Part shown: positions 1 to 6,552 of the stretch, piece by piece
Position numbering within the stretch: position 1 is the first letter of the stretch
Layout: every line of letters starts with the position of its first letter
From: Desulfovibrio sp.
GTDB lineage: Bacteria > Desulfobacterota > Desulfovibrionia > Desulfovibrionales > Desulfovibrionaceae
Length of the DNA stretch: 6,552 nt
NCBI GenBank assembly: GCA_031270875.1
Contig: JAISXC010000272.1
Location: 1 to 6,552 of the forward strand
Direction of reading: 5' to 3'
Position numbers and translations under genes: made by a program
The notes under the pieces: generated by a model
The model's input: the letters and a program-made list of their open reading frames with translations, nothing else
The model's database searches: none
Told to the model about the DNA's origin: nothing

Positions 1-28
1 CCGACGATCCTGTCACCCCCCTTCACGA

Positions 29-50
29 CGGAGGCCTGTTCCGGCCTCCG
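29..50. repeat. GC-rich inverted repeat (8-bp stem, 6-nt loop)
   Basis: CGGAGGCC at 29-36 is the exact reverse complement of GGCCTCCG at 43-50, with a 6-nt loop between them. No T-tract follows on the plus strand, and none precedes it to serve the minus strand, so a standard intrinsic terminator is not supported. It may still be the end of an upstream transcription unit or an incidental GC-rich palindrome. Confidence 0.45.
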
Positions 51-120
51 CGCTCCAACGCCGCCTGACCGGGACAGCTCCCCGACACGCGCGAAACCGC
101 CTGTATTTCGTTCCGCGGAT

Positions 121-185
121 TTTCTCCGCAATACGGCGTTCTCGACATGCGTGTCACCGGCCTCCCGGTTTGTCCGCAATCCGGC
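121..185. promoter_or_regulatory. Pair of 17-bp near-identical direct repeats, candidate operator
   Basis: TTTCTCCGCAATACGGC at 121-137 recurs as TTTGTCCGCAATCCGGC at 169-185, identical at 15 of 17 positions and spaced 48 bp start to start. Each copy contains a small dyad, CCG-N5-CGG (126-136 and 174-184). Repeated dyad-bearing motifs upstream of a metal-efflux operon are typical of binding sites for a response regulator or another dimeric activator. It does not resemble the E. coli CusR box as I remember it. Operator function is an inference; the repeat itself is seen directly. Confidence 0.4.
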
Positions 186-199
186 ACGTCCGCCGCCGC

Positions 200-219
200 A
201 AACTGCCTGGATGCAGTTT
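200..219. repeat. 20-bp dyad AAACTGC-N6-GCAGTTT upstream of cusC
   Basis: AAACTGC at 200-206 and GCAGTTT at 213-219 are perfect inverted arms around a 6-nt centre, ending 42 bp before the cusC-like ATG. As DNA, the spacing suits a dimeric regulator. As RNA, it would form a 7-bp hairpin followed by only one more T, too weak for a terminator. No promoter elements flank it clearly, so its role is open. Confidence 0.4.
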
Positions 220-261
220 TGGCCGGGCTCCGAATGAAACGACGACTACAGGTGGTGCCCC

Positions 262-1707
262 ATGATTTCTCATCTTCGCCTGCGCGCGGCGGCGTTCACT
301 CTGCTGTCGCTCCAGATGACCGCATGTTCCCTCGCGCCTGCATACACGCGGCCGGAAGCCCCCGTGCCCGAAACCATCGCCGTTACACCCGCGAGCGCAC
401 TGAGCGCGGACGGCATGTTTCAGGTCAGCCCCTGGGGATTTTTCCAAGATCCGCGGCTGCGGGAACTGATTGCGGCCGCGCTGCGGCAAAACCGCGACTT
501 GCGCCAAGCCCTGTTGTCCATTGAGGAAACCAGGGCGCAATACCGTGTGCAGCGCGCTGACCGCCTGCCGCAGCTCACCGGTGAGGCGTCGGACGCCTAT
601 GAAGGCGTTTTTGACGACAGGGCGGGCAACAGATACGGCGACAACAGATATGCGGTTACAGGCGTCGCCTTCTTTGAGCCGGATCTCTTCGGACGGCTGA
701 AAAACATGAGCGACGCGGCGTTGCGGCGCTACCTGGCGACAGAGGAAGCGGAAAAAGCTGTCCGGATTGCCCTGGTTTCCCAAGTGGCGCAAAGCTATCT
801 GGCCGAACGCCTTGCGGCGGAACTGGGCCGGCTTGTCGAACGCACGCTGGTAAGCCGGCAGACATCCTATGCCTTTGTGGAACGCCGGGTTCAGTCCGGC
901 CAATCTTCGCTGCTGGATCTGGAACAGGCTCGCGGCCTGGTGGAAGCCGCCAAGGCTGACGCCGCCGCCAGAAAAGATGAGCGCATCCGGGCTGAAAACG
1001 CGCTCAAGTTGCTGCTCGGCTCTTTTGCCGTTCAACAGCTTCCTCCCCCCACAGCGCTGATGGAACAGCGTTTCGCGGAACTGCCGGATGGAATTCCCTC
1101 CGTTGTGCTGCTGAAACGCCCGGACATCATGGAGGCGGAGTTCAACCTCAAAGCGGCCAACGCCGAAATAGGCGCGGCCAGGGCGGCCTTCTTCCCTTCC
1201 ATCACCCTGACCGGCAAACTTGGCTCCCAAAGCGACGAACTGAGGCTGCTGTTTGACGGTGTAACCTCATTCTGGTCCTTTCTGCCGACAATCAGCCTTC
1301 CAGTATTCAGCGGCGGACGCAACAAAGCCAATCTGGAACTGGCGGAAATCCGCAAGGAAAAAGAGATCGTCCAGTATGAGCAGCGCATACAGACAGCCTT
1401 CCGCGAAGTGACTGACGGCCTGCTGACAAGGGCCGCCCTGGCCGAAAAGCTGGCCGCCCAGGAGCGATATCTTCAGTCACAGCGGCTTGTGCTGCAACTG
1501 GCGACGAGCAACTACACCAACGGCGCCGTAAGCTACCTGACCGTTCTGGACGCGCAACGCAGCGTTTTTGAGGCGGAACGCGAGCTGCTCGCCGCCCGGC
1601 GGGAACAGCTGGCAAACGACATCAGCCTCTATGCCGCTCTGGGCGGCGGTCTGGAAGACACAAAACCGGCTGAAGGCAAAAGCGGCTCCGCAATATTCAA
1701 TCAATAA
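262..1707 (+). CDS. cusC: RND efflux outer-membrane channel lipoprotein (CusC/NodT family)
   Basis: The product (481 aa) is an outer-membrane factor of the TolC/OprM superfamily. It would trimerise into a beta-barrel plus periplasmic alpha-barrel that exports metal ions delivered by the CusBA pump. The N-terminus is a lipoprotein signal: basic start, hydrophobic stretch at about 9-19, then M-T-A-C with the acylated Cys at residue 22, followed by the typical S-L-A-P-x-Y-x-R-P segment. Two OEP repeats follow, at roughly 58-250 and 280-460. The second begins with the hallmark KRPDI...EAEFNLKAANAEIGAARAAF stretch (285-310) and FPSITLTG (311-318), and includes YLTVLDAQRS (425-434). An in-frame stop at 235-237 leaves ATG 262 as the only start, with AGGTGG at 250-255. 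The family assignment is secure. The cusC name rests on the neighbouring cusF, cusB and cusA, since sequence alone does not separate CusC from other NodT-type channels. Confidence 0.93.
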   Translation: MISHLRLRAAAFTLLSLQMTACSLAPAYTRPEAPVPETIAVTPASALSADGMFQVSPWGFFQDPRLRELIAAALRQNRDLRQALLSIEETRAQYRVQRADRLPQLTGEASDAYEGVFDDRAGNRYGDNRYAVTGVAFFEPDLFGRLKNMSDAALRRYLATEEAEKAVRIALVSQVAQSYLAERLAAELGRLVERTLVSRQTSYAFVERRVQSGQSSLLDLEQARGLVEAAKADAAARKDERIRAENALKLLLGSFAVQQLPPPTALMEQRFAELPDGIPSVVLLKRPDIMEAEFNLKAANAEIGAARAAFFPSITLTGKLGSQSDELRLLFDGVTSFWSFLPTISLPVFSGGRNKANLELAEIRKEKEIVQYEQRIQTAFREVTDGLLTRAALAEKLAAQERYLQSQRLVLQLATSNYTNGAVSYLTVLDAQRSVFEAERELLAARREQLANDISLYAALGGGLEDTKPAEGKSGSAIFNQ

Positions 1708-1721
1708 AAAAGAGGAATGCC

Positions 1722-2102
1722 ATGCAAATACGTTATCTCTTCCCGGTTCTGGCCCTGAGTCTGTTTTTCGTTTCCCCGGCGGCTCCCGCTTTTGCCGCGC
1801 ATGACGGAGGACACGGGTCGGCCGCGCACGGCGGAACAAGTCATGCTCCGGCGAAGGTTCCAAGCGGAAAGATCCACACCGCGAAAGGAAAAGTCGTGCA
1901 CATGGACAAGGCCGCCGGCAAAGTCACTCTGGACCACGAAGCTGTGCCTGCTCTCAAATGGCCGCAAATGACCATGCCATTCCGCGTGGAAGACTCCTCG
2001 CTGCTTGACGGACTGAAAAAAGGCAGCTTCGTGCGTTTTGATTTCCGCTCTGAAGGGCCCGGACGCGATCCCGTGATCGTGGATATTGAAGTCCTTAAGT
2101 GA
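1722..2102 (+). CDS. cusF: Periplasmic Cu(I)/Ag(I) metallochaperone CusF
   Basis: CusF binds Cu(I) or Ag(I) in the periplasm and hands it to CusB. The 126-aa product has a Sec signal peptide (hydrophobic core about 7-20, likely cleavage after AFA at residue 25), a His-dotted linker (H27, H31, H36, H41), and a CusF OB-fold domain from about residue 50 to the end. The metal site is complete: H72, then W80 seven residues on, then M83 and M85 in WPQMTM. This matches the His-Trp-Met-Met site of E. coli CusF, in which Trp caps the metal by a cation-pi contact. The protein is about 16 residues longer than E. coli CusF, mostly in the linker. The gene starts 14 bp after the cusC-like stop, with AGAGGA at 1711-1716, so the two are co-transcribed. 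Its position between channel and fusion protein matches E. coli cusCFBA. Confidence 0.95.
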   Translation: MQIRYLFPVLALSLFFVSPAAPAFAAHDGGHGSAAHGGTSHAPAKVPSGKIHTAKGKVVHMDKAAGKVTLDHEAVPALKWPQMTMPFRVEDSSLLDGLKKGSFVRFDFRSEGPGRDPVIVDIEVLK

Positions 2103-2109
2103 CTGTCGC

Positions 2110-2139
2110 GTCCGGCCGCGCTGTTCATCGCGGCCGGAC
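2110..2139 (+). repeat. Perfect 11-bp stem-loop in the cusF-cusB gap
   Basis: GTCCGGCCGCG at 2110-2120 is exactly complementary to CGCGGCCGGAC at 2129-2139, with an 8-nt loop (2121-2128). It starts 8 bp after the cusF stop and ends 7 bp before the GAGGAG ribosome site of cusB (2147-2152). No T-run follows, so it is not a standard intrinsic terminator. A stem this GC-rich would probably protect the 3' end of the upstream message or mark a processing site, allowing more CusF than CusB and CusA (inference). Confidence 0.7.
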
Positions 2140-2159
2140 CCAGCGCGAGGAGATGAACC

Positions 2160-3461
2160 ATGCGATTCAAAACCTTTGTTCTTTCCCTGTTTCTCCTGAC
2201 GGCCGGGGGAACTCTGGGCTATGGCCTTGCCGTTCTTGTCCCCGACTGGCCAATGGCGCACACGGCGCGGGAGAGGACGGAAGACCGGCAGAGGACGGCG
2301 CAAAGCCCTGGGGAACGCAAAATTCTCTACTGGTATGACCCCATGTATCCCGGAACCAGGTTTGACAAACCCGGCAAATCGCCTTTCATGGATATGGAGC
2401 TTGTTCCGCGCTATGCGGAAGATGACCCGGGAACGGGCATACGCATTGACCCGGGACAAGCGCAAAATCTGGCCGTCCGCACGGAAAAGGCCCATCGGGG
2501 CAGGTTGGTTTTTTCTCATGAAATTCCTGCCAATGTGGAATTCAATGCCTACCAGCTCGCAAAGGCGCAGCCCCGGGCCGACGGTTTCGTGGAAAAAACG
2601 TACGCTCTGGCCGTGGGCGACACGGTGACGGCGGGGCAACCGCTGGTGGATGTCACAGTGCCCGCCTGGGCGGCGGATCAAAGCGAATATCTGCTGTTGC
2701 GCGGCCAGAAGGCGGCGCCGGATATTATTCGGGGCGTGCGCGAACGGCTGCGCCTTTCCGGCATGCCGGAGGATCTTCTGAAAGCCGTGGACGCCACGGG
2801 CCGCGTGCAAACCCGCCTGACTGTATATGCGCCCTTGGGCGGCGTCATAACCGCCGTTGACGCCTACCCCGGCATGAATGTGGACAAGGGCATGACGCTG
2901 GCGACCATTCAGGGGATCAATCCGATATGGGTTACGGCCGACGTTCCGGAACGGGAGATGCATCTGGTCAGCAACAAACGGATACGCGTCACAATCCCGG
3001 CTTACCCGGACAGAGCCTTTTTCGCGCAATCCGTAACCTTGTTGCCCAAGGCCGATCAGGCCACGCGCACCGTGCCCTTGCGTCTCTCCCTGGACAACCG
3101 GGAAGGACTGCTCAAGCCGGGGCTCACCGCATCCATCCGCTTGCGGGGCGACGGAGAAGAGGAACTGCTCATCCCCACCCAAAGCCTTATTGACCTGGGG
3201 GATGAACAGCGCGTCATCATCCGCGCCGCCGACGGCTCTTTTGTGCCCCGGCAGGTACAGGTGCTACGCAGTGCGCGGGAAAAAACAGCCGTGCTTTCAG
3301 GCCTGGACGAAGGCGACGACGTGGTTGTTTCGGGCATTTTTCTCATTGACTCGGAAGCCAATCTGCGCGGCGCGCTTGACCGCATGCGCCGGGCAAAAGA
3401 GACGGATGCCGCGCCTTCCGCCCATGACGATCATGATCACGGCGCAAAGGAGACCGAATGA
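2160..3461 (+). CDS. cusB: Cu(I)/Ag(I) efflux membrane fusion protein CusB
   Basis: This periplasmic adaptor (433 aa) links the RND pump to the outer-membrane channel and receives metal from CusF. A hydrophobic N-terminal segment (about 5-27) serves as signal or anchor; there is no lipobox. Next is a heavy-metal-binding domain at about 54-87 ([20 protein letters not shown], then MDMELVP). Its M62, M77 and M79 have the spacing of E. coli CusB M49, M64 and M66, the Cu(I)/Ag(I) ligands. The barrel-sandwich hybrid halves lie near 115-170 and 215-255, split by a helical hairpin (about 170-212); the beta-barrel and membrane-proximal domains follow (about 255-405, including [10 protein letters not shown] and FLIDSEAN). 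The acidic C-terminal tail has H422, H425 and H427. An in-frame TGA at 2154-2156 fixes the start, with GAGGAG at 2147-2152. The stop overlaps the cusA start as ATGA, which suggests translational coupling. A silver-specific SilB homologue cannot be excluded by sequence. Confidence 0.96.
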   Translation: MRFKTFVLSLFLLTAGGTLGYGLAVLVPDWPMAHTARERTEDRQRTAQSPGERKILYWYDPMYPGTRFDKPGKSPFMDMELVPRYAEDDPGTGIRIDPGQAQNLAVRTEKAHRGRLVFSHEIPANVEFNAYQLAKAQPRADGFVEKTYALAVGDTVTAGQPLVDVTVPAWAADQSEYLLLRGQKAAPDIIRGVRERLRLSGMPEDLLKAVDATGRVQTRLTVYAPLGGVITAVDAYPGMNVDKGMTLATIQGINPIWVTADVPEREMHLVSNKRIRVTIPAYPDRAFFAQSVTLLPKADQATRTVPLRLSLDNREGLLKPGLTASIRLRGDGEEELLIPTQSLIDLGDEQRVIIRAADGSFVPRQVQVLRSAREKTAVLSGLDEGDDVVVSGIFLIDSEANLRGALDRMRRAKETDAAPSAHDDHDHGAKETE

Positions 3462-6400
3462 TCGCCGCCCTCATCCGGGCCTGCATGGCCAACCGTTTCT
3501 TTGTGCTGCTCGTCTCGGCCATCCTCACGGTCTGGGGCGTCTGGGTCATCACGCAAACGCCCATTGACGCCCTGCCGGATCTTTCCGACGTGCAGGTCAT
3601 CATACGAACCTCCTATCCCGGCAAAGCTCCGCGACTTGTGGAGGATCAGATCACCTACCCGCTGACTTCGGCCATGCTTTCCGTGCCGGGCGCAAAATCC
3701 GTGCGCGGCTATTCCATGTTCGGAGATTCCTATGTCTACATCATTTTTGACGACGGCACGGATATCTACTGGGCGCGCAGTCGGGTGCTGGAATACCTGA
3801 GTCAGGCGCAGGGCAGGCTTCCGGCCGGTGTGGCGCCGGCCCTCGGTCCGGACGCCACGGGCATAGGCTGGGTATTTGAATACTCCCTCGTGGATCGCGG
3901 CAACAAATACGACCTCGCGGCCCTGCGCTCCATTCAGGACTGGCTGCTCAAATTTGAACTCTCCGCCGTGCCGGGCGTGGCGGAAGTCGCCCCGGTCGGC
4001 GGCGTGGTAAAACAATACCAGATAGTGCCGGATCCGGTAAAACTGGCGCAATACAAAATACCTCTGAAAATGGTCATGGAGTCGGTGAACGCCTCCAACC
4101 AGGAAGCCGGCGGCTCGGTTCTGGAACAGGCCGAAGCGGAATATATGGTGCGGGCGGACGGCTATCTGCGCACTCTGGAGGATTTCCGGAACATTGTCTT
4201 GCAGGCGAACTCCGGCGGCACGCCGATATATCTCAAGGATGTCGCGGAGGTGCGACTCGGGCCACAGATGAGGCGCGGCATAGCGGAACTGGACGGCGAA
4301 GGCGAAGTGGCGGGCGGAATTGTGCTGATGCGCTTCGGCGAAAACGCCCGCGCCGTTATTGCCGCCGTGAAGAAAAAACTGGAAAGCCTGAAGTCGAGCC
4401 TGCCCCCGGGCGTGGAAATTGTCACCGCCTATGACCGCAGCGCCCTCATCGAACGGGCGGTGGACAACCTGATCCATAACCTTGCGGAAGAATTCATCGT
4501 GGTGGCCGTTGTCTGCGCGGTCTTTCTCATGCACCTCCGCTCGGCTTTCGTGGCCATTCTCTCATTGCCCATAGCCCTTTTTCTCTCCTTCATCATCATG
4601 TACTATCAGGGAATCACCGCCAACATCATGTCGCTCGGCGGCATTGCCATCGCCGTCGGCGCCATGGTGGACGCCTCCGTGGTCACTGTGGAAAACACGC
4701 ACCGCAAACTTGAGCGCTGGCAGAATGAGAATCCAGGTTCACAAATTTCCCCGGAGCAGCGCTGGGTGCTGACAACCGAGGCAGCCGTGGAAGTTGGCCC
4801 GGCGCTGTTTGCCAGCCTGCTGGTCATAACCCTTTCCTTCATTCCCGTCTTTTCGCTGGAAGGGCAGGAAGGCCGCCTTTTCCGCCCGCTGGCCCTGACA
4901 AAACTCTATGCCATGGGAGGCGCGGCGTTGTTGTCCGTGATCGTTATCCCTGTGCTGGCGGGGCTGTGGGTCCGGGGAAAAATTCCCTCTGAAGACAGCA
5001 ACATCATCAACCGCTTTCTCATACGTCTGTATACCCCGGCCATCCAGGCCATACTGCGCAACCCCAAAACGACGCTGTGCGCCGCCCTGTTTGTCCTGCT
5101 CACCACACTCTGGCCTCTGGCGCGCCTGGGCGGAGAATTTCTGCCCCGCATGGACGAAGGAGATTTGCTCTATATGCCTTCCACGCTGCCCGGAGTTTCC
5201 GTGGCGGAAATCGGACGCATCCTGCAACGCACCGATAAAATGATCAAAAGCGTGCCTGAGGTTGAAAGCGTGTTCGGCAAAGCGGGCCGCGCGGAAACAG
5301 CTACGGATACAGCCCCTCTGGAAATGATCGAAACCGCCATCCGTCTGAAGCCGGCGAGTGAATGGCGGCCGGGCATGACGCCCGAACGCATTATAGAAGA
5401 ACTGGACGCCGCCGTAAAACTGCCGGGAGTCGCCAATCTCTGGGTTCCCCCGATCCGCAACCGCATTGACATGGTCTCCACGGGGGTGAAAAGCCCCATC
5501 GGCGTCAAGGTTTCCGGCCCCGACACGGCAAGCATAGACAAGGCGTCCGTCATGGTGCAGAACGCGGCAAGGGAGGTACCCGGCGTTTTCTCGGCGCTTG
5601 CGGAATCCCTCACCGGCGGCCGCTACGCGGATGTGCATATCCGCCGGGAATCCGCCGCCCGCTACGGCATGAACGTCGCCGACGTGCAACTTTTCGTCTC
5701 CTCCGCCGTCGGCGGGGAAAATGTCGGCGAAACGGTGGAGGGCGTTGCCCGTTACCCCATCAATATTCGTTATCCGCAGATATACCGGGACAGTCTCGCC
5801 TCGCTCAAGGCCATGCCCCTGCTTACGCCGTCGGGTCAGCAAATCACTCTGGAGGATGTGGCTGACGTGACCATGGGCAGCGGACCTTCCATGCTGAAAA
5901 GCGAAAACGCCCGCCTGGCAAGCTGGGTGTACATTGATTTCCGGGGCCGCGATCCGCTTTCCGTGGTGCGCGACCTGGGCAAATCCATACAGGCCTTGCC
6001 GGACATGCCCGCGGGCGTCAGCATAGCCTTCGTCGGGCAATTCGAGATGCTGGAGCGGGCGGCAGCCCGCCTGCGGCTGATGATTCCCGCGACGCTCGTA
6101 ATCATCTTCATTCTGCTGTATCTGGAATTTAAAAGCGTGCGGGAAACCCTGCTCGTCATGTTTTGCCTCCCCTTTTCCCTCGTCGGCGGGGTGTGGTTCA
6201 TGTACGCGCAGGGCTACGCCATGTCCGTGGCCACAGGAGTCGGTTTTATCGCTCTGGCGGGGCTGGCGGCGGAATTCGGAGTCATCATGCTCATGTATCT
6301 GAAAAACTCCGTGGCTGAACGGCCGGAACTGGCCTCTCCGGCCACAGCGACACGCGAACTCATTGACGCGGCCATTCATGAGGGCGCTGTGTTGCGCGTT

Positions 6401-6552
6401 CGGCCCAAAGCCATGACGGTCGTCACCACTGTGGCCGGCCTTCTGCCCATTTTCTGGCGCGCCGGCACGGGCTCCGAAATCATGACCCGCATCGCTGCCC
6501 CCATGTTCGGCGGCATGGTCAGCGCCGCGATTCTCTCCATGTTCATCATACC
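3458..6552 (+). CDS. cusA: Cu(I)/Ag(I) RND efflux pump CusA (3' end beyond window)
   Basis: This heavy-metal-efflux RND proton antiporter is the motor of the complex. The window holds 1031 codons without a stop; E. coli CusA has 1047 residues, and numbering matches it without net gaps at every landmark checked. Seen: TM1 near 13-33, [11 protein letters not shown] (37-47), the TM2-TM6 block (about 340-506), the second periplasmic domain (about 557-868), then TM8-TM12 (from about 870). The three-Met site is intact: M573 in LLYM, M623 in LEM, M672 in RIDM. The proton relay is intact: D405 in GAMVD, E939 in AAEFG, K984 in RPKAM. Of the Met-pair residues known in E. coli, M271, M391, M403, M486 and M1009 are present, but 410 is Thr, 501 is Ala and 755 is Asn. 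An in-frame TGA at 3434-3436 leaves ATG 3458 as the start, with AAGGAG at 3447-3452. Partial only because the window ends. Confidence 0.97.
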   Translation, partial: MIAALIRACMANRFFVLLVSAILTVWGVWVITQTPIDALPDLSDVQVIIRTSYPGKAPRLVEDQITYPLTSAMLSVPGAKSVRGYSMFGDSYVYIIFDDGTDIYWARSRVLEYLSQAQGRLPAGVAPALGPDATGIGWVFEYSLVDRGNKYDLAALRSIQDWLLKFELSAVPGVAEVAPVGGVVKQYQIVPDPVKLAQYKIPLKMVMESVNASNQEAGGSVLEQAEAEYMVRADGYLRTLEDFRNIVLQANSGGTPIYLKDVAEVRLGPQMRRGIAELDGEGEVAGGIVLMRFGENARAVIAAVKKKLESLKSSLPPGVEIVTAYDRSALIERAVDNLIHNLAEEFIVVAVVCAVFLMHLRSAFVAILSLPIALFLSFIIMYYQGITANIMSLGGIAIAVGAMVDASVVTVENTHRKLERWQNENPGSQISPEQRWVLTTEAAVEVGPALFASLLVITLSFIPVFSLEGQEGRLFRPLALTKLYAMGGAALLSVIVIPVLAGLWVRGKIPSEDSNIINRFLIRLYTPAIQAILRNPKTTLCAALFVLLTTLWPLARLGGEFLPRMDEGDLLYMPSTLPGVSVAEIGRILQRTDKMIKSVPEVESVFGKAGRAETATDTAPLEMIETAIRLKPASEWRPGMTPERIIEELDAAVKLPGVANLWVPPIRNRIDMVSTGVKSPIGVKVSGPDTASIDKASVMVQNAAREVPGVFSALAESLTGGRYADVHIRRESAARYGMNVADVQLFVSSAVGGENVGETVEGVARYPINIRYPQIYRDSLASLKAMPLLTPSGQQITLEDVADVTMGSGPSMLKSENARLASWVYIDFRGRDPLSVVRDLGKSIQALPDMPAGVSIAFVGQFEMLERAAARLRLMIPATLVIIFILLYLEFKSVRETLLVMFCLPFSLVGGVWFMYAQGYAMSVATGVGFIALAGLAAEFGVIMLMYLKNSVAERPELASPATATRELIDAAIHEGAVLRVRPKAMTVVTTVAGLLPIFWRAGTGSEIMTRIAAPMFGGMVSAAILSMFII

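Larger units (their letters stand above)
1..261. other. Non-coding leader upstream of the efflux operon
   Basis: I find no convincing gene here. The plus-strand frame of the first gene has a stop at 235-237, just before its ATG at 262. A short open stretch ending in TGA at 66-68 could in principle be the tail of an upstream gene, but 21 codons with no recognisable motif do not support it. The region holds a GC-rich hairpin (29-50), a 17-bp imperfect direct repeat (121-137 and 169-185) and a dyad (200-219), described separately. No clear sigma-70 -35/-10 pair is visible, so the promoter is not located. Because the first operon gene follows directly, this stretch or DNA just left of it should hold the control region (inference). 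Regulators such as cusRS, adjacent to cusCFBA in E. coli, are not in the window. Confidence 0.6.

Noticed and set aside
29..50. Intrinsic terminator of an upstream gene
   Set aside because: The stem is good but no T-tract follows on the plus strand or precedes it for the minus strand, and no upstream gene is identifiable in the window.
182..196. Sigma-54-like -24/-12 element (cGGCACG, then GC after 10 nt)
   Set aside because: The -24 half fits but the -12 half (CCGC rather than TTGC) does not. In GC-rich DNA a GG-N10-GC match is common by chance, and it overlaps the direct repeat.
147..524. Plus-strand 125-codon frame overlapping the leader and the cusC start
   Set aside because: It is out of frame with cusC, rich in Arg/Ala/Pro, lacks a clear ribosome site and has no motif. 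Half of it is cusC read in another frame.
154..1230. Minus-strand open frame (358 codons) opposite cusC
   Set aside because: It spans the leader and half of a clear outer-membrane factor gene, and its translation has no recognisable domain.
1701..3182. Minus-strand open frame (493 codons) opposite cusF and cusB
   Set aside because: It crosses two well-supported plus-strand genes and the gap between them. Its composition is antisense-like and it has no recognisable motif.
3437..4534. Minus-strand open frame (365 codons) opposite the cusB end and cusA start
   Set aside because: The same shadow effect: His/Arg-rich translation with no family features, opposite highly conserved CusA sequence.
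4739..6379. Long minus-strand open frame (546 codons) opposite cusA
   Set aside because: It lies wholly opposite the intact cusA frame. Its translation is rich in His, Arg, Gly and Gln with no domain motif or hydrophobic pattern, as expected for the antisense of a GC-rich gene.
1..6552. Mobile element, CRISPR array, tRNA or other RNA gene
   Set aside because: I saw no transposase or integrase, no terminal inverted repeats, no spaced repeat array and no tRNA-like segment. The operon genes are uniform in base composition and intact.

Overview
The window carries a copper(I)/silver(I) efflux operon of the Cus type from a Gram-negative bacterium. All four genes lie on the plus strand in the order outer-membrane channel (cusC-like), periplasmic metallochaperone (cusF), membrane fusion protein (cusB) and RND pump (cusA), the same order as Escherichia coli cusCFBA. 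An outer-membrane lipoprotein channel and a periplasmic chaperone imply a diderm host. The DNA is GC-rich but uses ATA isoleucine codons quite freely, and the proteins differ clearly from the enterobacterial ones. I take it as a proteobacterium outside the Enterobacteriaceae (Desulfovibrio-like lineages are possible), but the sequence does not settle the lineage.

Layout: 1-261 is non-coding leader DNA with a GC-rich hairpin (29-50), two near-identical 17-bp direct repeats (121-137 and 169-185) and a 20-bp dyad (200-219). Then come cusC-like (262-1707), cusF (1722-2102), a 57-bp gap with a perfect 11-bp stem-loop (2110-2139), cusB (2160-3461), and cusA from 3458, overlapping cusB by ATGA and running off the right edge. 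The cusA reading frame is open from 3458 to 6552 with no stop or frameshift and ends roughly 16 residues short of the length of E. coli CusA. No other gene is supported. The long minus-strand reading frames are shadows of these genes.

How the parts work together: CusF binds Cu(I)/Ag(I) in the periplasm (H72, W80, M83, M85) and is expected to pass it to the N-terminal Met site of CusB (M62, M77, M79). CusB contacts the trimeric proton-driven pump CusA, whose three-Met site (M573, M623, M672) and proton-relay residues (D405, E939, K984) are all present. The CusC-like channel completes the route to the outside. Three of the methionines described as paired stepping stones in E. coli CusA are replaced here: M410 to T and M501 to A (both members of one pair), and M755 to N.

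I did not find an undescribed system. The points worth following are the missing CusA methionine pair, the repeated leader motif, the cusF-cusB hairpin, and the His-rich extensions on CusF and CusB.
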